Shown piece by piece: positions 42,275 to 51,359 of a DNA stretch of 64,000 bases. How positions within the stretch are numbered: the first letter of the stretch is position 1; each line of letters opens with the position of its first letter. Below the pieces are notes generated by a model, which saw only the letters and a list, made by a program, of their open reading frames with translations, did no database searches and had not been told where the DNA came from. Source of the DNA: Paenibacillus tyrphae (GTDB taxonomy: Bacteria; Bacillota; Bacilli; Paenibacillales; NBRC-103111); NCBI RefSeq assembly GCF_027925525.1, contig NZ_BSDJ01000029.1, forward strand, positions 1 to 64,000, in the 5' to 3' direction. Both the position numbers and the translations under genes were made by a program.

Positions 42275-44659
42275 CTAGCGATTCCTGCTGACCATATAAT
42301 CCAACAAATGCTTCAGAAAAACGGGACGGCGCGGCATATCCTGCAACGCTTCCATGGCGGTACAGTAGTGCTCCCACATCTTTTTGCTGGCGCCTTCCGA
42401 ACCCAGGATGGTGACGAACGTCGAATTATTGTTTTCCGCATCCTGACCGACGGGCTTTCCAAGCAACCGCGCATCCCCTTCCAAATCAAGCAAATCGTCC
42501 TTGATCTGAAAAGCAATGCCCGCATGATAAGCGAATGTTTTCAACACTTCGAGTTCCTTCTCGTTCACCTGCGCGAGAATAGCAGGCATCACCAGAGCGG
42601 CCTCGAACACAATGCCGGTTTTGTAAAAGCAAACCGCCTCCAATTGCTCCAGAGTCAACGCTTTTCCTTTGGAGCTTAAATCCATCGCCTGTCCCACACA
42701 CACATTTTCCGCCATTTCGGCCGAATACTTCATCAGGGCAAGCACGGTTTTCGCATCAAACCGATCCAGTGAAGCTTGTTCCTGAATGGCCTTCTGAATC
42801 AGAAACAGACCGGTTAATTCCGCCGTGGCGCTATTATGCACCCGATGCAGTGTCGGGCGCCCTCTACGGATCGACGCGTTATCCTGGGACGGCAAATCGT
42901 CGAAAATCAGGGATGCGGTATGCATATATTCCATGGATCTCAGCAAAGGAAGGATGGACTCCGCGCGGAGTCCGTATTCTTGCACGCCCATGACCCAGGT
43001 CACGATCGGACGCAGACGTTTGCCGTCCCCTTCCAGACTGTAATTTGCCGCATCAATGAGCGACTCTTTCATCGCCGGAATGCCGTCAGGTTTGGCAATC
43101 TGCAAAGTGTCGTTGATCTGCCGCCGTACCGTTTTGACAGTTTCGGCGAATTCTTCTTTTTCGTTCCGGTCTCTTTTTAAAATGGCGACCAGTTGGTCCC
43201 GAAGCAGTTTATCGAAAAATTCCACATCTTCCGCTTTGTCAACCATATGTTGAACAAGTCGGTTGAATGCCGGGTTTTCCGAAGCAAAGATCTCCATAAT
43301 GCGGTTATATTTTTCGGTGCCGATGCGCGCTTTGCAGCGTTTTAGACCGTTGATGGCCCGAGCCAGGATCACCTCGCGGGCCTTCGCATCGGAGCGATAC
43401 ACGTCATGAATGAGATGGGCAATGACCGTCCAGTATAATTCAAAGGGATTGATCAGATCGGGCCGTTGATCACGGTACGTCAAATAATAGGTGTAGGGCG
43501 TTACCGCACCGTCTTTCCTATCGTCGAACATATCCGCGAAATCGTCGGCCAGCTGGTTGAATATGCCATAGAAGAAGGTTCGATCCTCAAAGCCTTCGTC
43601 TAAGGGAGCGCGAAGGATCGAGCGGGCAATCAAACGGGAAGAAGCGGACTTTAAGATGATAGGCACATAAAGCTCTTCATTGGTGTACGTGGCATGGGTC
43701 ATATCCTTTGCACGGTCCAATTCCTGCGAGTGAAAGAATACGTAGGCTTGCTCGAAAAACAGGTGTTGGGTTTCCGGCCGCTGGCGGCTTTTCATATATT
43801 CAAAGGCTTCCCGAAGCTCCGAGTGAATGTATTGAATCATAGCTTTGCGGGCTCCGGACCATTCGCCCAATTCCGGCACCGATCCCGTAAGAAGCGCAGT
43901 CCGTATCATATCGGAATAATGTGCTTTCTCTTGAGCGGTTAAGACCTGTGCATCCAGAAGATCGTCGATGAACGGATAAGTCAGACCATAGGAATAACCG
44001 AGCCGGATCGCTTCGTCAAGTCTCCGGGCACGCTCCTCGGGCGATGGCTCATCTCCCATCTCTTCAATCGCATGCATGACGACCCCGACAATGATCTTGA
44101 TCAGTTTCCGCTGGGCATGCTCGGCATTCATTTCTTCCGGAATATGGGCCGCTACGCCCTTCAGCTTGTCGATCACCCATATCGCAGCCGGTTCAATGCC
44201 TTCTTTCTGAGCCCATCGATACAGCCCCGCGAAGCTGACAAACGCCGGACGGGCTTCCCGGTTAGTTGCGGCGGGGAGAAGCAAACGTTGCTTGACGTCA
44301 GCAGCTACACGCCGTATTTTAGCCTGTGCTTCGGGAGAATCGATGGCTTTGCCCAGATCTCGCATGTAAATATAGGAGACGCTGCGATCCAGGTAAGCAT
44401 CCAATGTGCCCGTATGCTTCAGCCATTGGATATAGCGGTGATAGTCCCCGCCATCGGCCCCCCGCTTGCCTCGGGCAAACATGGAGATCCATGATTGGCC
44501 GCGAACATGATCTCGTTGCCACAGCTCGAAATCCTCCGTAAGGACAGACACATACGTCTTTTTCATGACCTGCTGATAAAGGGACGCAAAATAGCCGGCA
44601 GCTTTCTGCTCCGCTAGCCGATAACAGGTATCGGCATGAATTATATATTCCTCACTCAT
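42275..44659 (-). CDS. Two-domain isoprenoid synthase (C-terminal prenyl diphosphate synthase)
   Basis: 794 residues, more than twice a normal prenyltransferase. The C-terminal ~285 residues are a complete trans-prenyl diphosphate synthase: DDLPSQDNASIRRGRPTLHR (first Asp-rich motif, about 585), FQIKDDLLDLEGD (second, about 720), and GKRLRPIV near its start. The N-terminal ~480 residues are all helical and hold FIDDLLDAQ (about 231) and ADDFADMFDDRKDG (about 373), arranged like the two metal-binding motifs of class I terpene synthases or a second, diverged synthase. So it may make a prenyl diphosphate and cyclise it, as fungal fusion enzymes do in the same order. The C-terminal call is firm; the N-terminal one is tentative. 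No signal peptide. Confidence 0.85.
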   Translation of the reverse strand: MSEEYIIHADTCYRLAEQKAAGYFASLYQQVMKKTYVSVLTEDFELWQRDHVRGQSWISMFARGKRGADGGDYHRYIQWLKHTGTLDAYLDRSVSYIYMRDLGKAIDSPEAQAKIRRVAADVKQRLLLPAATNREARPAFVSFAGLYRWAQKEGIEPAAIWVIDKLKGVAAHIPEEMNAEHAQRKLIKIIVGVVMHAIEEMGDEPSPEERARRLDEAIRLGYSYGLTYPFIDDLLDAQVLTAQEKAHYSDMIRTALLTGSVPELGEWSGARKAMIQYIHSELREAFEYMKSRQRPETQHLFFEQAYVFFHSQELDRAKDMTHATYTNEELYVPIILKSASSRLIARSILRAPLDEGFEDRTFFYGIFNQLADDFADMFDDRKDGAVTPYTYYLTYRDQRPDLINPFELYWTVIAHLIHDVYRSDAKAREVILARAINGLKRCKARIGTEKYNRIMEIFASENPAFNRLVQHMVDKAEDVEFFDKLLRDQLVAILKRDRNEKEEFAETVKTVRRQINDTLQIAKPDGIPAMKESLIDAANYSLEGDGKRLRPIVTWVMGVQEYGLRAESILPLLRSMEYMHTASLIFDDLPSQDNASIRRGRPTLHRVHNSATAELTGLFLIQKAIQEQASLDRFDAKTVLALMKYSAEMAENVCVGQAMDLSSKGKALTLEQLEAVCFYKTGIVFEAALVMPAILAQVNEKELEVLKTFAYHAGIAFQIKDDLLDLEGDARLLGKPVGQDAENNNSTFVTILGSEGASKKMWEHYCTAMEALQDMPRRPVFLKHLLDYMVSRNR

Positions 44660-44956
44660 AGGTGTATGACCTCAGCTTCTATTGTTGGTATAGGGGTAAA
44701 TACGGGAGAGTTTTTTTTAGGTTGCGGATCATGTTAAAAGGGGAAGCGCCGACAGCAGTAGGAGGGAAATTTTCAACGTCTTGAACCGCCCGGATAATTC
44801 TCGTATTACAATATGCGGAAGCTGCTTTCTAAATTCAGCGACGTCATTTCGGGCACGTATTGTTTGCTGTGTGCGGCACCTCCATTTCCGGATCAAACAG
44901 TCTAATATTATCAAAAAGAATGAAGCGTCCGGCCATGCAGCCTAGAACCGCTCCTT

Positions 44957-45544
44957 TCAGGAATCCAACGCAGAAAGCGTCACTTTTATAATATCGTCCA
45001 ACACTTTTGGATCGGAAGTCAATTTAGCGGCTTGGGTCAGCGAATACCTGGAATGGTTCAAATAGCGGGCAAGCGCCCTCAAATCGCTATGACGATCGCT
45101 CAATTCACCTTGCTCGTAAGCACGGACCAATGCCCGATAGTATGCCTCTTCCAATCGGGAAGCATCTTGCTCGAAGAACGCGGCGATTTCGGGAACGTGA
45201 GGGACCTGGTCGATGGCACTGTGCATGATGAAGCACTCCTTACGCCGGGCCTCGTCCTTCAACGCCGCCGCGATCTCGCAAAAAATATCCGTAATGGCCG
45301 CCTTGACCGAACCGGGACGATTAAGTCTTGCGACCAAAGCTGCACTTTTCTCGTTCGTATAATGCTTGACTGCGGAGATGAAGAGGTCTTTCTTCGTACC
45401 GTAGGTGTCATACAAGCTTTGCCGGGCAATCCCTAAGCCATCAAGCAAAATTTGCAGCGAAGTGCCTTCATATCCGTAATGTCCGAATACCTCCATGGCC
45501 TTGCGAAGCACGACGGTCGTATCGAATTCCTTATTTCTTCCCAT
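44957..45544 (-). CDS. TetR family transcriptional regulator
   Basis: 195 residues from ATG 45544 (AAGGAGG ten bases upstream; an ATG three codons earlier abuts the site). N-terminal helix-turn-helix VLRKAMEVFGHYGYEGTSLQILLDGLGIARQSLYDTYGTKKDLF; the C-terminal domain (IDQVPHVPEIAAFFEQDASRLEEAYYRAL) is of the AcrR-like kind that binds small hydrophobic ligands. Three near-identical inverted repeats lie around this gene and the reductase gene upstream, so it probably represses both. The 297-base gap to the synthase gene holds no gene I can support. Confidence 0.9.
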   Translation of the reverse strand: MGRNKEFDTTVVLRKAMEVFGHYGYEGTSLQILLDGLGIARQSLYDTYGTKKDLFISAVKHYTNEKSAALVARLNRPGSVKAAITDIFCEIAAALKDEARRKECFIMHSAIDQVPHVPEIAAFFEQDASRLEEAYYRALVRAYEQGELSDRHSDLRALARYLNHSRYSLTQAAKLTSDPKVLDDIIKVTLSALDS

Positions 45545-45730
45545 CGGTTGCATTCCTCCTTGCAAAACCATCTTACTCTTTTTCGGACCATTTAATCAAG
45601 AATGGAATAGGACCTCGTCCCCCTCTTGGCGTAAGCTTTCTGCCAATGTCTCCAGAATCGTGTTGTTAAAGCTTCTTTTTTTGGATGCGTATAGATAATG
45701 AGATGATTCGTTCCCTTTCTCTTCAATATT

Positions 45731-45750
45731 GCTAGTGATTAATCAATTAC
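45731..45750. promoter_or_regulatory. Candidate TetR operator A (before the TetR gene)
   Basis: GCTAGTGATTAATCAATTAC is an imperfect palindrome centred on TGATTAATCA and shares 17 of 20 positions with operators B and C upstream of the reductase gene. It lies 187 bases upstream of the TetR start codon. Confidence 0.65.
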
Positions 45751-45768
45751 TTTTAGTTAAAATGAAAG

Positions 45769-46725
45769 TTATTTTTTCTTCTTCAATGCGCGCATCGTAT
45801 TCGTGATTCCTTCTTCAAAGGACGTCGCCCGCACCGGTCCGAGCAACCGCATGTATTTGTCCCCGCTCAGCACAAGCGGCTCTTCGGTCAAATAAAGCAT
45901 CTCTACGACCTCCTTCATGACCGGTACGACCATGCCGAGTAAGGATAGCCCGCCTCTTCCGAGCGGAATGACCGGTTTACTGCTCCCGCTTGCTTGCCGG
46001 GCAATTCGCACGATTTCCCTGCCCGAAATCAAGCCCGCGCCCGGAATATGCCAGTTCTCGCCGTAAGCCTCGTCCCTGGCAGCGAGCTCTGCAATCATGA
46101 ACGCAGCGTCCGGCAAGTAGACATATTCCCGCGGGACATGCAGATTGCCGATGAAAAAAGCCATTTTGCCCGCCGCGATAGCTTCGAGCGTAGAGCCCAG
46201 ATAGGAGGCCTCGTTCGCCGTTGGACCGTAGTAGTCCGGCAAGCGGACGATCATTACCTTGGCCTGGCTCCATCGAGCTTCGAACAGCATTTGCTCGTAA
46301 GCGAGTCTAATCTTGCCTTTCCTCGTATGCGGCTGTTTCGGATGATCCTCGGTCGCCCGTTCCATCTGTCTTCTTCCATAGGGATAGATGCCGTCGATCA
46401 CGACTACCTTCAGGCTAAGCCGATTAGCGGCTTCCATCACGGATTCGCCCAGAGGAATCAGCTTGCTCGTCATCTCGTGATACGGCACGTTTGCGCAGTG
46501 AAACATAACATCCGCGCCTTCCGAAGCCGTGACGATGTCATCCGGACGGAAAGCGTCGCCTACGGCAATCGTTAAATGATGCGGATTACCCAGATTAGCC
46601 TTGAGCTGCTCAAGCTTCCCACGGGATCGCCCGAAGGCCACCGTTCGAATCCCTCTTCTAACCAGTTCCTCCGTAACCGAAGCGCCGGTACCGCCAGTTG
46701 CACCTACCACAATTGCTTTTTTCAA
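45769..46725 (-). CDS. NAD(P)-dependent epimerase/NmrA-like reductase
   Basis: 318 residues from TTG 46725 (GAGGTG six bases upstream). N-terminal Rossmann motif VVGATGGTGASV binds NAD(P); GRSRGKLEQLKA follows the second strand and VVVIDGIYPYGRRQ carries the Tyr-x-x-x-Arg/Lys-like site of extended short-chain dehydrogenases, here with Lys replaced. ADVMFHCANVPYHEM is the usual fourth strand. The substrate is unknown. Its promoter carries two copies of the putative TetR operator, and the TetR gene is directly downstream. Confidence 0.85.
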   Translation of the reverse strand: MKKAIVVGATGGTGASVTEELVRRGIRTVAFGRSRGKLEQLKANLGNPHHLTIAVGDAFRPDDIVTASEGADVMFHCANVPYHEMTSKLIPLGESVMEAANRLSLKVVVIDGIYPYGRRQMERATEDHPKQPHTRKGKIRLAYEQMLFEARWSQAKVMIVRLPDYYGPTANEASYLGSTLEAIAAGKMAFFIGNLHVPREYVYLPDAAFMIAELAARDEAYGENWHIPGAGLISGREIVRIARQASGSSKPVIPLGRGGLSLLGMVVPVMKEVVEMLYLTEEPLVLSGDKYMRLLGPVRATSFEEGITNTMRALKKKK

Positions 46726-46744
46726 AAGTCTCACCTCAGCAATA

Positions 46745-46805
46745 GTTATTGATCAATCACTAACTTAATGAAAATGTATCATGTTGTTAGTGATTAGTCA
46801 ATAAC
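46745..46805 (-). promoter_or_regulatory. Promoter of reductase gene with TetR operators B and C
   Basis: Minus strand TTGACT (46796-46801), 17-bp spacer, TACATT (46773-46778). Operator C at 46786-46805 (GTTAGTGATTAGTCAATAAC) covers the -35; operator B at 46745-46764 is its near-complement (GTTATTGATCAATCACTAAC) just downstream of the -10. Their centres are 41 bp apart, about four helical turns. Bound TetR dimers would block polymerase at both ends. Confidence 0.8.
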
Positions 46806-46934
46806 TAATTTGTAGGGGATCGCCAAGGCTGCGTCAATGCTGCATAGCATCCCGCAGGCCAGGAGCGGGAAAAACAAAATACATTGGCTGCGATAAATTA
46901 AGCTTACTGTGCGACTTTTGCGGCTTCTTGTTTA

Positions 46935-47381
46935 TTAATAACGAGCATTCACCATACGAATTTTGCATCCCAATAGCTGTTCAACCCTTCTCAACTGCTC
47001 TGCTGTCACTTCTTCCTCGGGGTTCTCGATTTCAAAAATAAGACGCGAGAATCCTGCCGGGAAATCATAATGTAGACCGTGAAGCGTAGTATGCGCCGAA
47101 CAGCAAGGGAGCTGCACGTCCAAGTCCTTGAAGGCGCTTTGCCATGCGGTATCCATCGCTTGGTGCCACCATTTTAATTCAATCACCGTGTCGCAGCTCG
47201 GACACGTGATTTGAACGAAGTTTTCACCCTGATCGACGAATTGAATCTCTTCCGATTGCTCGATGGATATCTTATCGGCAGGGAATATGGAGGCCAGATA
47301 AGACCGTACTTGCTCTACGTTTGCTTTTTCGGGCACGAAATGTACATCCTCAGGTATCAATTTATAAATGGTGGATGACAC
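46935..47381 (-). CDS. Uncharacterised protein with a Cys pair
   Basis: About 148 residues from GTG 47381 (AGGAGG nine bases upstream). Not recognised. ITCPSCDTVIELKWWHQAMDTAWQS plus VQLPCCSAHTTLHGLHYDFP gives Cys-x-x-Cys and Cys-Cys with nearby His, a possible zinc site between an N-terminal and a C-terminal alpha/beta half (FSRLIFEIENPEEEVTAEQLRRVEQLLG). The look is of a small immunity-type or accessory cytoplasmic protein. Divergent from the DUF4261 gene. Confidence 0.65.
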   Translation of the reverse strand: MSSTIYKLIPEDVHFVPEKANVEQVRSYLASIFPADKISIEQSEEIQFVDQGENFVQITCPSCDTVIELKWWHQAMDTAWQSAFKDLDVQLPCCSAHTTLHGLHYDFPAGFSRLIFEIENPEEEVTAEQLRRVEQLLGCKIRMVNARY

Positions 47382-47609
47382 GAAATTTAACCTCCTGTAT
47401 TTCAAATGCAAAACCATAGCCCCTCAATCAGATTAACTATAATGACAATTGCCACTTTCTATTATATCAGAGTAGGCTAAAGTGGCTATTAGTCGAGGCA
47501 ACAACACTGAAATACCCAGGGAAACAAAGCAACCTATTAACCCAATTTGCATTCCATCGTTTAGTGTATACAATGGATAGAGCGCATACTTTTACTAGGA
47601 GAGGATACA

Positions 47610-48743
47610 ATGACAGCCCAACAGCAAGCCGCAATGCAGTCCATGATTGACTGGCTATCGGATGAACGCGAGCTCGGCCGCAAACCCAGCAAAATTGAAA
47701 TCGCGGGAGAATTTGATTTGCATGACATGCATTACTACATATTCAAGTACAAAAAAACATTGCTAGGAAAATGGCTCCTTGCCGTCTGCGGCGGCTATGA
47801 AGATCCATCCGATACGGAGCATTGTGGCCATATATTCAGTGAGATGCAGCCCTATGACCCGGCTACTGCGAAGCAGGAAGCCATTGCTATGGTAGAAATG
47901 ATCCGCGAATACTGGATGAAGCAGGCGGCCGCTATTGAGGCTGCACAGGCACAAGAAGGCGACGCAGAATCTCAGGACGATTCATCCGGGTCCGGCATTT
48001 TTAACGGGTTCGTTCTGCTGAATTCTTCGGAGTGCGATCTTGATCAGGTGAAGGAGAACCTCCTGCAGGATTGGAATATCTCCTGCTCATCGGCAGAGGG
48101 AGAAGGCCACCCCGAGGAAGAAAAAGAAGGAATCCTTGTCTTCGAAGTGGACGGCTTCACTGCAGCCTTAAGCTTTGTCGATGCTCCTATACCGAACGGA
48201 GAGGCGGAGCATTATGCACAGGGCAACTACCTCTGGCGGGAAGCCGCGGACATTACCAAAACCCATGTTGCCCAAATGATTGTGGCCGTATTTACCCGAT
48301 CCGGCTCTCCGCTCGACAGCGGCAGGCTTTACACTAAGCTGGCGGCCAGCTGCTTGAAGCTTCCCAATGCTATTGGGCTCTACTCATCCGGTACCGTGTT
48401 TCAACCGGGTCTTTTTCTGGAAATGGCCGACATGATGAAATCGGATGATGCTTTTCCATTGTTGAATTTGGTTCACTTTGGTCTGGTCGGAACCGAAACA
48501 GGGATGAATGGCTACACCCACGGGCTGAAGTCCTTTGGCAAAGATGAAATCGAAGTGCTGGACAGTCAGGCCTCTCCTGCCGAGCTGCGCGATTTTCTGA
48601 TTGACATTTCCGGTTATGTTATAGAATATAACGTAACTTTAAACGACGGAGAAACGATCGGATTTAGCGCAGAACAAAAGCTGCCGATTGCCCGTTCGGA
48701 AGGCGTATATGTTAACGGAGAGAGTCTTAAGATCAAGTACTGA
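47610..48743 (+). CDS. DUF4261 domain protein
   Basis: 377 residues. The C-terminal ~240 residues fit DUF4261: GFVLLNSSECDLDQVKENLLQDW, SFVDAPIPNGEAEHYAQGNYLWREA, HVAQMIVAVF, PNAIGLYSSGTVF, NGYTHGLKSFGKDEIEV. The N-terminal ~110 residues are a separate small domain with YYIFKYKKTLLGKWLLAVCGGYED and a Glu/Gln-rich linker. No catalytic residues stand out and function is unknown. GGAGAGG precedes the ATG; a strong terminator follows. Confidence 0.8.
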   Translation: MTAQQQAAMQSMIDWLSDERELGRKPSKIEIAGEFDLHDMHYYIFKYKKTLLGKWLLAVCGGYEDPSDTEHCGHIFSEMQPYDPATAKQEAIAMVEMIREYWMKQAAAIEAAQAQEGDAESQDDSSGSGIFNGFVLLNSSECDLDQVKENLLQDWNISCSSAEGEGHPEEEKEGILVFEVDGFTAALSFVDAPIPNGEAEHYAQGNYLWREAADITKTHVAQMIVAVFTRSGSPLDSGRLYTKLAASCLKLPNAIGLYSSGTVFQPGLFLEMADMMKSDDAFPLLNLVHFGLVGTETGMNGYTHGLKSFGKDEIEVLDSQASPAELRDFLIDISGYVIEYNVTLNDGETIGFSAEQKLPIARSEGVYVNGESLKIKY

Positions 48744-48764
48744 TCTCCTGAATTTCCACAAAAC

Positions 48765-48797
48765 AAAAGCATCGGCCGCCTAGGGCCGATGCTTTTT
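48765..48797. terminator. Bidirectional terminator after DUF4261 gene
   Basis: AAAAGCATCGGCC / GGCCGATGCTTTT stem with a six-base loop, T-run on both strands; serves the convergent small gene as well. Confidence 0.88.
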
Positions 48798-48815
48798 ACT
48801 TTATTTCATCTTTCT

Positions 48816-49295
48816 TCAATATCCCATATCCTTTAATATTTTTGATAATGTACGCAGGCGTTCGCCGATCATTTCATCGTCCTCGCTTAAAGCTTGGCTG
48901 AACAGCTTGATATCTTCATTAATTCTCTCATTGTCCGTACATATCGCTACGGTCATGGCATCCCCTTGCAAGCCAACCCGGTCGATGACAGGCTGCTGCG
49001 GATCATATAGATGCTCGTATCTGTAGGCTTCGCGAAAATGCGCCAAGGACCGGCAAAGCAGAATGGACAAATCAAGAACGCGATGAAGAGGCAGTTCCTC
49101 CGATTGCCTTGACCATTTTTCGCCTGTGTATCTCCATACCTTAGCGGAAATATCGATCTTCCCTCTATCGTTCCACTGGGCCAATCCTAAAGAAAGGCCT
49201 TTTGCATCTGTATTTCGAGCGAGTCGGCCGTCAATCTGCTCGTAGTTTTCCGACACGACTACAGGCTTATGTTTTAAGGTCGTAGGTATTTTCAT
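48816..49295 (-). CDS. Uncharacterised protein (possibly DUF6530), intact copy
   Basis: 159 residues. Opens MKIPTTLKHKPVVVSENYEQ and ends DDEMIGERLRTLSKILKDMGY; mixed alpha/beta, cytoplasmic. I believe it belongs to DUF6530 but cannot verify that. GAGGGA six bases upstream. A shortened second copy of this gene, with the same promoter type, lies 1.4 kb away, on the far side of the MFS gene, so the segment was duplicated. Confidence 0.75.
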   Translation of the reverse strand: MKIPTTLKHKPVVVSENYEQIDGRLARNTDAKGLSLGLAQWNDRGKIDISAKVWRYTGEKWSRQSEELPLHRVLDLSILLCRSLAHFREAYRYEHLYDPQQPVIDRVGLQGDAMTVAICTDNERINEDIKLFSQALSEDDEMIGERLRTLSKILKDMGY

Positions 49296-49315
49296 ATTCG
49301 TTCCCTCTTTTCATT

Positions 49316-49377
49316 TACTGATTTACTGACCCACTAAATGACTGTTTCATCTTATCTTGGATTGCAACGTTAGTCAA
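49316..49377 (-). promoter_or_regulatory. Promoter with TTTAGTAA-type repeats (intact copy)
   Basis: Minus strand TTGACT (49372-49377), 17-bp spacer, TAAGAT (49349-49354). Downstream of the -10 are repeated motifs CATTTAG, CAGTAAAT, CAGTAAAT (49316-49345), which look like an operator array. The same arrangement, with more repeats, precedes the deleted copy. Confidence 0.6.
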
Positions 49378-49408
49378 TCCGCGTGAATCAGAAGCCCCCG
49401 TTAAATGA

Positions 49409-49455
49409 ACAAGCGGCAGTCTTGGACGGAAAAAAGTCCCGGACTACCGCTGTTT
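49409..49455 (-). terminator. Hairpin downstream of MFS gene
   Basis: AGCGGCAGTC ... GACTACCGCT interrupted stem with an inner GAC/GTC around GGAAAAAA; the probable terminator of the MFS transcript. Confidence 0.5.
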
Positions 49456-49501
49456 TAAATGATTTTAAACTAATCTGCCTTAGGCCCCCATAGTCAATCC
49501 G

Positions 49502-50710
49502 TTATGATGCCTTTCCTCTCTCATCTTTTCGTCCTTTCTCAGCAATAAGAGGGGTTAGCAAAAGTGCCCCGGCAATAATCAAACCACCGCTCACGACATA
49601 TACGGCCAACAGGGAAAACGATTCCTTCAAATAGCCGGATAGGAACATGCCAATCACCATCATCCCCATAAAAACAGGCGTGATCGCGCCGGATACCCGG
49701 CCCATAAATGCGCCTTCCGTGTTCCGCACAATAAGCGTCTGGATTCCTCCTTGAATACAAGGATAAAACAAACCGCTGATCACCAAAAGAACGATTGTCA
49801 GCCAGATCATGGTAGAGGCGCCTATTCCAATCGTACAGACGGCGGCGACAAGCAAGCCTACCATGAGCAACAACTGCGGCTTCACCTTTTTGGCTATCCC
49901 CATGATGGCAATTCCGCCTACCAGCATAGCTGCCCCGTTGGCCATAACAAACCATTGCAAAGATTCTTTGTTCAATCCCAATTTCTCGATGACAAGGAAG
50001 ATCTGAAGCGGCTGAGTTAGTCCTGACGCCAATCCGACAGCCGAGAAAGTCAGGCTGAGTGTTCGTAAGGCTTGATTGGACCCGATATAGCGCAGCCCAG
50101 CCGTCAATTCCTTCATGAAGCTGCCGGCATCCCCGGACTTCGGTTCTTCCGCATCACGTGGAAGCGATGATAATATCAGCGAAGACCCCAGGAACAGAAC
50201 TGCCGTCAGAATCAGAGATACGTTAATTCCAAACCGGATGAAAATAAACGTGCCGATGACCGGACCCAACACCATAAAGACAGCGACAAGAGTTTGGGAT
50301 ATCGCCATCACGCCCTGCAGTTGATCACCCGGTACATGCCGCTTGTATAGTTTCATGCCCGAAGGCTGAGAAAATTGAGACAGGCTGGCGGAAATAAATG
50401 ATCCAACGAGAAGAGCAATCCATCCACCGTTCATGACGGCAAGCAGCACAGCCACAACGGACAAGGCAGACAGCAGATCGCTCCATACCATTGTCCGTTT
50501 CGGCCGCCATCGATCGGCAAAGGTCCCGCCAATAAGGCCGAACAGAAAAATCGGAGCGAATTCCGCAACCGAAATCAGCGATACATAAACCGAATTATTA
50601 TTTGTCAATTCAGCAACATAAAGAAGGACGGCATAGTTCCGGATCCATATTCCCAACTGCAGCAGCACCCGGGAAAGGATAATAGTTCGAACGTAACGAT
50701 TGGAAAACAT
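49502..50710 (-). CDS. Major facilitator superfamily transporter
   Basis: 402 residues, 12 predicted spans. The loop 2-3 motif GGTFADRWRPKRTMVWSDLLSA matches the DHA-type MFS signature, and the protein resembles macrolide/enterobactin-type exporters (MFS_3) in length and loop pattern. An efflux role is likely; the substrate is unknown. The start ATG lies one base after the stop of the deleted gene copy, and its ribosome site (AAAGGATATGGGG) is the end of that copy, so it is read from the copy's promoter at 51.0 kb. Confidence 0.9.
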   Translation of the reverse strand: MFSNRYVRTIILSRVLLQLGIWIRNYAVLLYVAELTNNNSVYVSLISVAEFAPIFLFGLIGGTFADRWRPKRTMVWSDLLSALSVVAVLLAVMNGGWIALLVGSFISASLSQFSQPSGMKLYKRHVPGDQLQGVMAISQTLVAVFMVLGPVIGTFIFIRFGINVSLILTAVLFLGSSLILSSLPRDAEEPKSGDAGSFMKELTAGLRYIGSNQALRTLSLTFSAVGLASGLTQPLQIFLVIEKLGLNKESLQWFVMANGAAMLVGGIAIMGIAKKVKPQLLLMVGLLVAAVCTIGIGASTMIWLTIVLLVISGLFYPCIQGGIQTLIVRNTEGAFMGRVSGAITPVFMGMMVIGMFLSGYLKESFSLLAVYVVSGGLIIAGALLLTPLIAEKGRKDERGKAS

Positions 50711-50711
50711 T

Positions 50712-50944
50712 TTAATACCCCATATCCTTTAATATTTGCGATAACGGACGCGGACGCTCGCCGATCATCTCATCATCTGCGCTCAGAGCTTGGCTGAAAT
50801 AGCAGCCTTTCCTCTATCGCTGCGCTGGGCCAACCCCTGGGAAAAACCTTTCGCATCTGTGTTCCTGCCGAATCGGCCGTCAACCTGCTCATAGTTTTCC
50901 GACACGACAATAGGCCTGTGCTTTAAGATAGCAGGTAATTTCAT
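50712..50944 (-). pseudogene. Internally deleted copy of the 48.8-kb gene
   Basis: Starts MKLPAILKHRPIVVSENYEQ, close to the intact copy's opening, continues to GLAQRSDRGKAAIS, then jumps to the last ~25 codons (FSQALSADDEMIGERPRPLSQILKDMGY) in another frame. About 75 codons are missing and the junction shifts frame, leaving a ~53-codon product. The upstream region also matches the intact gene's. It now works as a leader for the MFS gene. Confidence 0.88.
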
Positions 50945-50950
50945 ATTTCA

Positions 50951-51042
50951 CCCCTCATCTCATTTACTAAATTACTTGATTATTGGATTACTAATTTACT
51001 AAATTACTGCTTCAGTTTATCTTGGATTTCATCGTTAGTCAA
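50951..51042 (-). promoter_or_regulatory. Promoter with ATTTAGTAA repeats (deleted copy and MFS)
   Basis: Minus strand TTGACT (51037-51042), 17-bp spacer, TAAACT (51014-51019), followed by four or five copies of AGTAATTTAGTAAAT-like units (50951-51012). The promoter spacer is nearly identical to that at 49.36 kb (AACGATGAAATCCAAGA against AACGTTGCAATCCAAGA). Confidence 0.6.
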
Positions 51043-51359
51043 TCATTTTTTAAACGCATCTCGGCCCAAATCATTGAAGAAACGAAAAATAGGCCGATAC
51101 AGCCGACCAAAGCCTTGAACCCGAATCGCCTGTCAAATCCTGTGGTGGCTTGGGTCAAACCAGAAAAAAGCCGCATTTTATGCGACTTTTCATGCATCGG
51201 GTTGTGGAATGTACCTGCTTTCTTCATATTTTGGGACAGGAACAACCGCCCTTTGCCATTCACGGCGTTAAGATAGAAGAATCCTGCTGTCGCGGTCAAT
51301 AACGTTTGCTTCTTGCGCTTCTAAAAGAAAAGAACACCGACCCTTTTCGTCAATGCTCT

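Noticed and set aside
44729-44914. 61-codon frame between the TetR and isoprenoid synthase genes
   Set aside because: No start with a ribosome site and no recognisable family; possibly a relic, but not enough to call a gene.
51039-51299. 86-codon frame left of the att site
   Set aside because: Overlaps the promoter of the deleted gene copy and has no ribosome site or family; one hydrophobic stretch only.
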